Source: Ancylostoma caninum
Lineage: Eukaryota; Nematoda; Chromadorea; Rhabditida; Ancylostomatidae
DNA length: 64,000 nucleotides
NCBI GenBank assembly: GCA_037903475.1
Contig: JBAJFG010000531.1
Coordinates: 1 to 64,000, forward strand
Direction: 5' to 3'
The position numbers and the translations under genes are program-made. The notes under the pieces are model-generated. The model searched no databases. It saw only the letters and a list, made by a program, of their open reading frames with translations, and was not told where the DNA came from. Each line of letters starts with the position of its first letter. The first letter of the stretch is position 1. Positions 23,400 through 33,306 of the stretch are shown piece after piece.

Positions 23400-24843
23400 G
23401 AGGTGGGCTGGCGGAGTGATAAGGATGCTCCGGCGTCCAAAAGTGGGGGAACGCCTGGGGAAGGGTCCAACGGCATGATAAGGGTGCGCCGGCGTCCAAA
23501 AGTGGGGAAACGCCTGGGGACGGGTCCAACGGCGTGATAAGGGTGCGCCAGCGTCCAAAAGTGGGGAAATGCCTGGAGTCGGATCCAACGGTGTGATAAG
23601 GCTGCGCCGGCGTCCAAAAGCGGGGAAACGCCTGGAGTCGGGTCCAACGGTGTGGTAAGGGTGCGCCGGCGTCCGAAAGTGGGGAAACGCCTGGAGTCGG
23701 GTCCAACGATGTGATAAGGGTGCGCCGGCGTCCGAAAGTGGGGAAACGCCTGGAGTCGGGTCCAACGGTGTGATAAGGGTGCGCCGGCGTCCAAAACTTG
23801 GGAAACGCCTGGAGTCGGGTCCAACGCTGTGATAAGGGTGCGCCGGCGTCTAAAAGTTGGGAAACGCCTAGAGTCGGGTCCAACGGTGTGATAAGGGTGC
23901 GCCGGCGTCCAAAAGTGGGGAAACGCCTGGAGTCGGGTCCAACGCTGTGGTAAGGGTGCGTCGGCGTCTAAAAGTTGGGAAACGCCTAGAGTCGGGTCCA
24001 ACGGTGTGATAAGGGTGCGCCGGCGTCCAAAACTTGGGAAACGCCTGGAGTCGGATCCAACGGTGTGATAAGGGTGCGCCGGCGTCCAAAATTGGGGAAA
24101 CGCCTGGAGTCGGGTCCAACGCTGTGATAAGGGTGCGCCGGCGTCCAAAAGTGGGGAAACGCCTGGAGTCGGGTCCAACGGCGTAGTAAGGGTGCGCCGG
24201 CGTCCGAAAGTGGGGAAACGCCTGAACGCCTGGAGTCGGGTCCAACGGTGTGATAAGGGTGCGCCGGCGTCCAAAAGTGGGGAAACGCCTGGAGTCGGGT
24301 CCAACGCTGTGGTAAGGGTGCGTCGGCGTCTAAAAGTTGGGAAACGCCTAGAGTCGGGTCCAACGGTGTGATAAGGGTGCGCCGGCGTCCGAATATGGGG
24401 AAACGCCTAGAGTTGGGTCCAACGGTGTGGTAAGGGTGCGCCGGCGTCCGAAAGTGGGGAAACGCCTAGAGTCGGGTCCAACGGTGTGATAAGGGTGCGC
24501 CGGCGTCCGAATATGGGGAAACGCCTAGAGTTGGGTCCAACGGCGTGATAAGGCTGCGCCGGCGTCCAAAAGTGGAGAATCGCCTGGAGTCGGGACCAAC
24601 GGCGTGATAAGGGTGCGCCGGCGTCTAAAAGTGGGGAAACGCGTAGAGTTGGGTCCAACGGCGTGATAAGGGTGCGCCGGCGTCTAAAAGTGGGAGAACG
24701 CGTGGAGTTGGGTCCAACGGCGTGATAAGGGTGCGCCGGTTTCCGAAAGTGGGAAAACGCCTGGAGTCGGGTCCAACGGCGTGACAAGTGTGCGCCGGCG
24801 TCCAAAACGGGAGGAACTTTTGGAGGCAGGTTCCAACGGTGAG
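23400..24843 (-). repeat. 59-bp minisatellite array, right arm, about 24 units
   Basis: The reverse complement of the left-arm array, with the same unit and variant units such as those with AACTTTTAGACGCC. One unit near 24224 carries a short internal duplication (CTGAACGCCTGGAGTC). It produces stop-free frames up to 338 codons on the minus strand, which are not taken as genes. Confidence 0.95.
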
Positions 24844-25565
24844 ATAAGGGTGCACCGGTGTTCAGGTCTAATCCCAGTTTGCACTTACTCGGTCAATTTT
24901 TACTATTTACTTCCACCGAAATGCGGCACCACAAATTCTTGGAAAGGAGCTGTTCATAGTGGGTCAATGGTTCCATAATGGTTCCTTGAACCGCGGTAAA
25001 AAATGCTTCTCTGTGGATAGTGTCTGTTCATCCACCTGCACTAATCTTATCTGAGGACAATGAAAATATGCGAGCGAAGCGAGCACGAAAAGAAGCCTGA
25101 GAGTCCGGCGTTAGCCGGACGATCAGGCTGGTAATAATAAACAATTAAAAATAAACTAACACAAGATTTTTATTTGTATTGTAAAGTAATTTCGAAAATT
25201 TGGCGACCCATTCTCGGGGGGGGGCGCCCCCCCCGCCCCCCCCCCTGCGTCCGCCACTGATGGTTTCTTATATATGGAGGTTTCGATTCTACTAATTCAT
25301 AAGACGGAATATTCGAATATTTCAGAATTCGGTGTTCACATAGTTTAGTTTTTGAGTAATTGAAACTTCAGTACTTTCAAGTTTCCAAAAATTTGATCAA
25401 AATTCTGAAATCATCCACTATACCTCTATGTGATACTTTATTTCTTCTTAGTTTCCCTCTGAAGATCAGATCCCATTGGATCATATATTAATATTTATCT
25501 TATGTTTTGTATATAATTAATCTCATCGTTCTCTCTAAGAATACCGGCAGAAATCCATCTTTCAG

Positions 25566-25692
25566 TATGGATGAAATCGTCTCAGTGTCAGTATACAAAG
25601 AAATAAGTGCGTTAACTGGAGACAAGACAGACAAGAAAAAAGATATATTTGATCCCGACCATGTAAGGATCTCTGCCCCACAATCACATCAG
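25566..25692 (+). CDS. lmd-3: Exon 5, conserved region continued
   Basis: It follows CATCTTTCAG. The first T completes the split codon AA+T (asparagine), then MDEIVSVSVYKEISALTG follows directly on DLYGMVA of exon 4, as in OXR1-type proteins (an M-x-E-V/I-x-S motif after YG). It ends IFDPDHVRISAPQSHQ before GTAAGT in phase 0. The alternative acceptor at 25540 breaks the phase with exon 4, so this start was preferred. The exon lies 300 bases after the hAT-ended palindrome. Confidence 0.9.
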
Positions 25693-26562
25693 GTAAGTCC
25701 TCTGCATTGTTTGGTTGCTTGCTGTACCGGTATTAAGATTTTTCAAATTTTGATGATTGTACAACTTGTGATTTATCGCATCGACATTGACATCGCGGTT
25801 AAAAGAGACTGGTCAGTAGTTGATACTGAGTGACGTTGCAGTTAATATAAATCTGCATTACATCTCTTCTCATTGCCATATCCTTCCTAAAATTGGTCTT
25901 TTCTCTTTGTTTCCTGCTAAATACCAGCATTACATCGCTTCTCATTGCTATATCCTTCCTACAATTGGCATTTTCTCTACATTTCTTGCTACAATCTTAC
26001 TATAGCTCAACAAGAACAGGATTACGGTACAAAACGAATGCGATTTTCGTGATCAGGGGATTGCCAGTATTAGAACGAGGGGGTCTTGGTCCTCTTATGA
26101 GGCTTGTGGTGGCGGTAGTGATGTGTGTTGTGGATTTGGCGCCCGCAGCTCTGGCGGATGGACGAGATCCTGCTCTAAGTGGATATTCCCTGGAGGCGAC
26201 CATCGACTGTCCGTTGCAGATCTGCTCTGTCGTCTGCGATCACCTTTTTGCCAAGCTGAGATCCTACTTTGGTTCCCTGTTTTGGTCCCGGTAACCTGGT
26301 CATTAGTGCCTTCGGCTGCATGATGCGAAGTACGCACCATCCTATGGAAATGCTTTCGGCGACTGGAATAGGATTAAGAATGCTAAAACCCGTGGTTTCC
26401 TTTAACACCCCACTTGACAACAGATGCGAATAACGAGGAAAGGGAAAAAGGGATTGCTCGGTACTCATTATTTACGATCGTTTAATCACAAGAAGTGTGG
26501 GGGCAGTTTCAATAAAAATTTGCAAACGCGCCTCATAATGGAATGATATGAGGTGAGGCTAA

Positions 26563-27293
26563 TCTTACTCTATATAAAGCTCAGACCCCCCATCGCTGCG
26601 CGAGGGATGACAGGTCACGCTGTCATTGATCCACTCGCCTCGCCCCACCTCTTTTGCCCGCCGCCACGGGCTCAATTGCGAAAATTGACACGCCCAATGA
26701 CACGCCCATGTATATGTATGTGTACAACATGGAAATCTTCAATTAGGACATCTAATTTGCAACGAAAACGGAATATCTTGGATCTTTAAAGCAGAATGGG
26801 AGAACCACTGATGAAGAGAGTGTGATTTCGCAATCAGAGCCGCGAATCATCCAAAATACAGCAGAGTTGTACGGAAATCTTCGCTGCACTCCTTCTAAAG
26901 CATTAAGTAGTAATAGCAACTAGAAATTAACGGTCAGAAGAACAAATGGTGCACTCCATGAGCTTCATATTGTGCTTACAAAATAGGAATAGAACGTTTA
27001 CGCAGTTTATTCCTGTCAAGAGCTAATTGTGCCCGAACCATAACAATTTCGACTTTCAGCGCTATAACAAATTAAAACGACTTGACCACGTGGGGATCTG
27101 TGTTGCTACTCATACAACGGACCATGTAGAAGCTCCTAATATTGAACATAATAAGAGTTAACCTCCAAACCGTTTACGAACCATACAGCTTCGCAGAAAA
27201 TCACTGTCATCCGCGAAGCGCGGCGAAGCTGCGGCTAGGTAACGTGGCACACGGGTCCGAGTCAGAGCGCCGCTTCGCGGCGCTCTGGCTCGG
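26563..27293 (+). repeat. Interspersed repeat, copy 1 (direct duplicate of 42.4 kb)
   Basis: It begins TCTTACTCTATATAAAGC and runs almost collinear with 42357-43142 at high identity (for example ATGACAGGTCACGCTGTCAT and CACGCCCAATGACACGCCC). Near its end is a perfect hairpin at 27264-27284, GAGCGCCG-CTTCG-CGGCGCTC. The TC start and 3' hairpin resemble Helitron ends, but no CTRR terminus is convincing, so the class is open. No coding capacity. Confidence 0.7.
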
Positions 27294-27519
27294 TCTGTAT
27301 ATATAAAGTAGAATGTCTGTGCGTGTGTGTGTGTATGTATGTATGTATATGTATGTATGTTCCTTATAGAAATCGCGGAGGGTCAACCGATCGGGACCGA
27401 ACTTTGCACACATACCCATCAAAGGCCGGCGGAGGTTTTAGGCTACTTTCCTCTAGGAATTATCGATTGATTTATCGATTATATCGATTTTATTGATTTT
27501 TCGCTATTTTTGCTCAAGG

Positions 27520-28500
27520 GTCAGTGGGGACACACACACTGGGGTATCTCAATACGCTGAACACGATCATGGCAACCGCTTTGCAGGAAAATATCGAGTT
27601 ATCGATTTTATTGATTTTTCGCTATTTTTCCTCAGGAGTCGATGAGGATATGCCTACTGGGCTTTCTTAATGCGCTGAACACGAATATGGCAACCGCTTT
27701 GCACGAAAATATCGATTTGTCAATTTTATTGATTTTTCGCTTTTTTGCACAGGGGTTGGTGAGGACACGTACACTGGGGTATCTCAATACGCTGAACACG
27801 AATATGGCAACCGCTTCGCGCGAAAATATCGATTTGTCGATTTTATTGAGTTGGTGGGAACACGTACAGTCTATTAGGTCACAGAGGGCGCCCGATCCGA
27901 CTTTGTCCGCAACTACGACTTCACCATTTTTAGGCTAACCGATCTATTTTTTGCACTTTTTTGATATCCATATGGTGTAGTTCCTTCCATTCTTATGTTT
28001 CCCCACTGCCATCCGCTAAAATATCCTTCCAGACGCTTTCTGCAGGCAAAGTCGTAATTGCAGACAATGTCAGATCAGGCGCCATCTGTGAGCTAATAGA
28101 CCATACACTGGGGTATCTCAGTACGCTGAACACGAATATGGCAACCGCTTTGCACGAAAGTATCGATTCATCGGTTTTATTGATTTTTCCCCATTCTTGC
28201 CCATGGGGCGACAGACAGATGGCTACTGGAGTTCGTCAATACGCTGAACACGAATACAACAAACATTCCGCACGAATTACCGATTTATCGATTTCATCGA
28301 TCTTTTCCATTTTCGTTTGCGGACAGTCAAGGACATGTGTACTGTGGTTTTCCAGTACGCTGAACACAAATTGATGATAACCGTTTTGCACAAAATATCG
28401 ATCTATCGGTTTTATTGATTTTTCGCTGTTTTTGCTCATGGATCGGTTGAGACGTGTCTACTGTGATTTTTCAATACGTTGAACACAAATACGGCAACTG
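27520..28500 (+). repeat. Tandem units of about 122 bp inside the Helitron
   Basis: Units share CAATACGCTGAACACGAATA, TGGCAACCGCTTTGCACGAA and TATCGATTTTATTGATTTTT. The array is interrupted at about 27855-28090 by unrelated sequence. Several units read open in one frame (LNTNMATA repeats) but have no gene context. Confidence 0.85.
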
Positions 28501-28709
28501 TTTTGCACGAATATATCGGTTCACTAATGTCTTCTATTCTTTTCCTGCTTCTGAAAATTGGCAAAATGTGCTTACTGGATCAATCGAACACGCTACACAT
28601 CTAAGCACGAATATGGCAACTTTTCCACCAATTTGTCATCAAAATAACTTTACTGACACTGACGTTTCGCTTACGGGATTACTTGAGGGGAAGGGTTACA
28701 GGGCTTTCA

Positions 28710-28891
28710 CTCCGGAGTAAACATCGCGTTGGAGATACGCGCGCGCTGATCCATTCCACAGATCAAATTCTCAGTTGAAAGGCTATGTCCGAACCGCTAA
28801 AAACCATTCCCACGTAGCCTTTCGTATGAGATTTTGATCTATGGAATGGATCAGCTCGCGCGCGTGTCTCCAGCGCGATGTTTACTCGGAG
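28710..28891. mobile_element. Palindromic MITE nested in the Helitron, 182 bp
   Basis: CTCCGGAGTAAACATCGCG at the left is mirrored by CGCGATGTTTACTCGGAG at the right. Inner matches include CTGATCCATTCCA and GATCAAA-type blocks over about 85 bases per arm. It interrupts the 3' part of the Helitron. Confidence 0.7.
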
Positions 28892-29180
28892 GGGAATGCC
28901 ATTACCTGAGCATCGCTAATGTGCTCACCTCCAGAATTATGGGTATTTCCAATGATTTTATCAGCAATGGCAACTGTTCTCATCAATGTGAGATAAGCCG
29001 GGGTTCTAAAACACCCGAGCGAAGCCGGTATGCCGTCTAGTTAGAACTAAGCCACATACAACACAAGCTATGTACGGTTGTGCACAAAACCCCACACTGG
29101 GTTGGCGGAAGGTCTCGGAAATTTTGATCTCTTTTTGTTTATATCATGACTTTGTATAATAACCGTTTCGACCAATACTA

Positions 29181-30066
29181 TTAGGTTGTAACATAAGTTC
29201 CCGCTGTTTTGAAATTTTCGATGAAAAAATTTATAGAAAATCAAACAACAAGAGGTACCCATCCAAGTATGGACCACAGCAGGCTTTTGCTGTTTTTACG
29301 GCAGGAGCTCGACTCCCTTGCTCCAGAAACTCGTGGACTGCGAGGCAAAGAACTGAGCCGAGCAGCGCTGGAGGGCACTGATTTTGGCAAATCGGTTCTT
29401 GCTCAATATACATACATTCTTGTGATCTGATAACCGGCGCCTAGTTAGAGCTGGATTTATGCTGCATAGAGCATAATTAAAAATTGCTCTGCGGACTCTT
29501 TGCCTTTCCGGAGAGTTCGATCAGCGAAATTAAGGCGTCCTCCGCAGGGTGACAAAACGATGTGATTTCCACAGAGCGAATGGAACTCGTCTCAAAATTC
29601 CACCGATTAGTGCCTGCAAACGGCTGATGTTCGTAGCCACAGTGAAAGAAATCCCACTTCAATTCGCTTCAACTCCAGAGAGAAAAACGGCATAATCGAA
29701 ATTTTGGGTTACCAAGTTTGGTGCCTGAGACCGTTTGGAGATAAAATGGGGAGCGAAAGTACCAGGGAGAATTAGAATGGCCTCGAGATTACTCTACTCT
29801 AATATGGTTAGTCTCATGCAGCGTCATGATAAAATTATTATCCGTGCAAGCTCAGTTACAAAATTTGCATTCTTGAAGGGTTCACTCCGAACTTAATAAC
29901 ATTTCCAGAATAAGACGCAAAAATAGATCTCATATTCCAGAATGTTGGCGAGGTCATATGCTCTGAAAAATTATCTAAATATGTTCGAAATCTTATCGCT
30001 ACTCACTTATTAGAAGCATTTGAAAATGCCTATCCGAAAACAGCGGAAACTTATGTTACAGCCTAA
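29181..30066. mobile_element. TA-flanked mariner-like element, 886 bp
   Basis: The left terminus TTAGGTTGTAACATAAGTTC and the mirrored right terminus GAAACTTATGTTACAGCCTAA form an inverted repeat of about 30 bp. TA flanks both ends (29179-29180, 30067-30068), the Tc1/mariner target duplication. No transposase motif could be read. The interior contains copy B of the 390-bp repeat, so it is a non-autonomous or heavily replaced element. Confidence 0.8.
29430..29845 (+). repeat. Interspersed repeat of about 390 bp, copy B
   Basis: Collinear with the reverse complement of 2188-2580. It sits wholly inside the TA-flanked element 29181-30066, so either it inserted there or it is part of that element and copy A is a fragment. 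Confidence 0.65.
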
Positions 30067-30661
30067 TATAATTGCCGTAGTAGCAGTGACGATGCTCTAT
30101 TTACTGGATACGTCGGAGACATAAAAAATTATAACAATAGAGAGTACATCGTCAAGAGGATAGGAAATACAAGGAACGGAACAGGGATTTGAGTCACACC
30201 GTGTTCCGCTTGTTTGTACTAGGTCTCTTTGTCGAAAGGTTGATGGAGTGGAAAATGAATGGGTAATGCAGGGTTTCTCATCCTTTCTGTTTTTCTCTGA
30301 CCGTTTCCGTCAGTTTCCAAACCTGGCCTGCTCAGATGGTGACCGTGACCATTAATGAAATAGTTGTGAGAACGGGTCCATAATAGTGAAGCTACCTGAG
30401 AAAAATCGTAGGTGGGTCACTCGGCGCCAGGCGTCGACTGGAGGGAGGGGGTATATTTGAATGCTGGAGACTTACCGAAACACGCTTATCTACCTACGAC
30501 GGAGAAACAAAAGCACTACTTGGAAATATCCAGTGTTCGTAGCATAGGTGTAAGCCTTGGTTAAAAAAGACCTGAGAATTCATGTGTTTAACGATTTTAA
30601 CAACATTATTTTCGGAAAGCTGCAGGAGACTTTAGAAAGCACAGTTAATTGTTGATTATAA

Positions 30662-31889
30662 AGTAACAGCACTACTGGGAAATGTTTGGAAAGTCGAGCA
30701 GAAACGAAAACATGAATGAGAATCGACCCGAGAAAGATTGAATTTTTAAAAATTTCAACTCTTATTTTCAGGAAAATCCGAAAATCGAGAAACCCACCGC
30801 AGAAGTCTAATGTGTGGACAATGAGTGAGCACAATTCACTGACTTTCAGGAAAAGTACACTCTTTGCATAGAACGCGTGGCAAGCTCAGAATTGGGTGCC
30901 AAATTTCTGAAAAAAAATTCAGACACGTTTAAGTAGGATCCGCGTCGCTCCCCGTCATGGGGGACCTTTCTCAGGTGCGACGTTCTTAGAGAATAGAGGA
31001 AGATTTGCTCTTTCCAATAGTCTGCAGCTTTCCCTGATTGCTCGCAAAACAAAGCCGATTTTTTCTCCAAAGTTAGATAATTTCCGAATTTGGAGCGCGT
31101 TTTTCAAGATCCTCTGGAATCATTTTCCATATGCGAGGTTTTCAGCCTGTTCAGCTTGCGATTCTGCGTCGATTGGTGCCTGGGAGCAGGATGGGTCGGT
31201 TTTCGCTGGGGAGCTCGCAATGCCGAAAGGTGAGAATGCTATAACCGGCATTCTCATCGCCTAGACAACGAAGTACAGGAGTGGAAGAGACAGGAGCAAA
31301 TGAGAATGCCCGTTATAGCATGCTCACCATTCAGCATTCCGAGCTTCCCAACGAAGATCCATCTTGCACCCAGGTACCAATCGATGCTGTATCGTGAGAT
31401 GAACACGCTGGCAACCTCGCACCCGCAAAAGGACTCCAGTGAATCCTGAAAAAACGCGCTCCAATTTCGAAAATTGTCCAACTTTGGGGAAAAACTTCGA
31501 CCTTGTTTTGGAAGTAATCAGGGATAATTGCAGACTGTTGGAAAGAGCAAGTCTTCCTCTATTTTCAGGGGACCTCGATCTGAGGAAAGTTCAATATTGT
31601 GCCCGTGACGGGGCGCGGCGCGGACCCTACTTGTGCATGTCTGAATTTTTCTTTCAGAAATTTGGCACCCAATTCGGAGCTCGTCACACAATCTATGCAA
31701 AGAATATACTTTCCTAGAAAGTCATTAAATTGTGCTGACTCGTTCACAAATTAGACCTCTGCGATAGGATTCCACATCTTCCTGAAAATAAGCGTTGAAA
31801 TGAAAAAAAGTTCATTTTTTCTCGGGTCGATTCTCATTCATGATTTCGTTTCTGCTCGACTCTCCAAACATTTTTCAGTAGTGGTTACT
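30662..31889. mobile_element. Foldback element, about 1.23 kb
   Basis: Two arms of about 600 bp are inverted copies meeting near 31258. Matches include GGAAAGTCGAGCAGAAACGA against its mirror near 31845, GAGAATCGACCCGAG, and the GAATTGGGTGCCAAATTTCT and CAGACTGTTGGAAAGAGCAA blocks. The ends read about AGTAACAGCACTACTG and CAGTAGTGGTTACT. Almost no unique sequence separates the arms. No open frame of interest; no clear target duplication was found. Confidence 0.75.
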
Positions 31890-32214
31890 AGCAATATTTA
31901 CTTTGTCATCACTGTTTAACCGTACTTCCTCAAGATCTTTTCCACAGTAAACTCAAGATCTTTTCCACAGTAAAGCCTTTACGGGAATCTGCAATGACAA
32001 CATTTATTACATTTATCTGTCCTTTCTCCACAATAACTATAATGAATCAAGTCTTCATCAATAACGGAGGCATTTCAGAAGAATTTACCAGTCAAACAAG
32101 TATACCTTATTTTTGAGAGAAGGGGACAGGGTGAAGTGTCGCTTAAGTTGATCACTAAATGGTGATGTACAACTCAGCATAACTAACGTAGTGCGAATAA
32201 TCATCTTTTTCATA

Positions 32215-32965
32215 CTACTGGGCCACTGCAAACCGTTATCCTGGTGTTTTCCCTACTATTGGTCACGGCGGACCCGATCCAGCTGTGGGCCCATATCCTG
32301 ACGTTTTCCCCACGGTTGGGCCAAGACAGACCCATTCTAAATCCGTGGACCCTTATGCGTTTTCCCCACTACTGGGCCACGGCGTACCTATTCTCCATTC
32401 TTGGACCCATATCCTGGCATTTTCCCTGCTATTGGCCACGGCAGACCCGTTCTCCATCCGTGCACCCATATCCTGGCGTTTTCCCGACTACTGGGCCACG
32501 GCAGATCCATTCTTCAACTGAGGACCCGTACACTGGCATTTTCCCCACTACTGGCCCACGGCAGACCCATCCTCCATCTGTGGACCGATATAGTGACGTT
32601 TTCCCCACTACTGGGCCGCGGCAGACCCATTCTCCATCTGAGGACCCGTACACTGACGTTTTCCCCACTATTGGACCACGGCAGACCCATCCTCTATCTG
32701 TGGACCTTTATCCTGGCGTTTTCCCGACTACTGGCCGTAGGCAGACCCATTCCCCATCTGTGTACCTTCATCCCGGCGTTTTCCCGATTATTGGCCACGA
32801 CGTACCTATTCTCCATCCATGGACCCTTATCCTGGTGTTTTCCTTGCTGTTGGCCACGGCAGACCCATCCTCAATCCGTGGACCTGGCATATGCTGGCGT
32901 TTCCCCCATTGTTGGGGCACGACGGACCGTTTCTCCATCGGTAGATTCCTATCCTGGTGTTCTGG
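32215..32965 (+). repeat. 59-60-bp minisatellite, about 12-13 units
   Basis: Units read like GGACCCGTACACTGACGTTT, then TCCCCACTATTGGACCACGG, then CAGACCCAT. The first 45 bases align with the 59-bp unit of the palindrome at 21.4-25.3 kb (GGACCC, CGTTT, CCCCACT, TTGGAC, CGGC, ACCC in the same order and spacing). It yields long stop-poor frames (up to 244 codons), which are repeat artefacts. Confidence 0.85.
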
Positions 32966-33204
32966 TGTTTTTTTCTGAACTATGGAGCCCCGGCACATTT
33001 GCCCATCATCAGTGCACCCGCACTACTTGTAAATCTCGAGAATAGTGGAAGAAAGTTGGGAAATATTCAGAGTTTGGTAAATTGCATGTGCTTTCAGGAA
33101 ATGTTACAACAGCTTAGGATGACCCGTTCTTCATTCGTTCTTCTTGTGTATTGGATTGTACTGTCCTTCTTAGAAACAAACACTGATCCTAAGACTCCCT
33201 CCCT

Positions 33205-33306
33205 AATCTCTGCGGGACCTCGTGAATAAGTTCGCCAAACGTACATCTTCAAGGCAATCTCTGCGGGACCTCGTGAATAAGTTCGCCAAACGTACATCTT
33301 CAAGGC
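33205..33306 (+). repeat. Perfect 51-bp tandem duplication
   Basis: The 51 bases beginning AATCTCTGCGGGACCTCG occur twice head to tail with no mismatch (33205-33255, 33256-33306). A recent local duplication. Confidence 0.95.

Larger units (their letters stand above)
21459..25132. repeat. Giant palindrome inside the hAT-type MITE
   Basis: The left arm 21459-22999 (1541 bases) and right arm 23045-25132 (2088 bases) are near-identical inverted copies around a 45-base AT-rich loop (23000-23044). The arm lengths differ mainly because the right arm carries about ten more 59-bp units. Each outer end begins with a local hairpin (AGCCTGATC, CCGGC-TAAC-GCCGG, GATCAGGCT). The arms also share CA/GT tracts beside the loop and a unique block of about 350 bases between loop and satellite. 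This may be a foldback-type element nested in the MITE. Confidence 0.9.
21359..25259. mobile_element. hAT-ended insertion, 3901 bp, with 8-bp target duplication
   Basis: It starts CAGTGGCGGACGCAG and ends CTGCGTCCGCCACTG, a perfect 15-bp terminal inverted repeat. It is flanked by the direct repeat ATGGTTTC at 21351-21358 and 25260-25267; an 8-bp duplication is the hAT hallmark. The outermost 100 bp on the left and 127 bp on the right differ from each other but match the right and left halves of the 266-bp MITE at 3845-4110. So this is a MITE expanded by a large central palindrome. No transposase is encoded; mobilisation would have to be in trans. The intact target duplication suggests a fairly recent insertion. 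Confidence 0.92.
18601..25565 (+). other. lmd-3: Intron 4, 6965 bases
   Basis: GTATGT to CTTTCAG. It holds the TTAA MITE 19026-19515, a GA dinucleotide tract at 21060-21103, and the 3.9-kb hAT-ended palindrome 21359-25259. Between 19516 and 21059 only decayed, unidentified frames are present. Confidence 0.75.
27294..29040 (+). mobile_element. Non-autonomous Helitron, about 1.75 kb
   Basis: The 5' end reads TCTGTATATATAAAG. The 3' end has CCCGAGCGAAGCCGG, a short spacer, then CTAG at 29037-29040 followed by T. A 3' hairpin a few bases before CTRR with a T after it is the Helitron signature. The same 3' end occurs at 36919 with CTGG. The interior holds about eight tandem units of roughly 122 bp and a nested inverted repeat. 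No Rep/helicase frame exists, so it would depend on a partner element. Confidence 0.75.

Noticed and set aside
23288..24304. A 338-codon open frame on the minus strand
   Set aside because: It is read through the 59-bp minisatellite, which is stop-free in every phase. The same is true of the mirror frames at 21724-22754. No start context, splice sites or non-repeat domain support a gene.
32244..33045. Overlapping 244- and 214-codon open frames
   Set aside because: Both are products of the 59-60-bp tandem repeat and overlap in different frames on the same strand.
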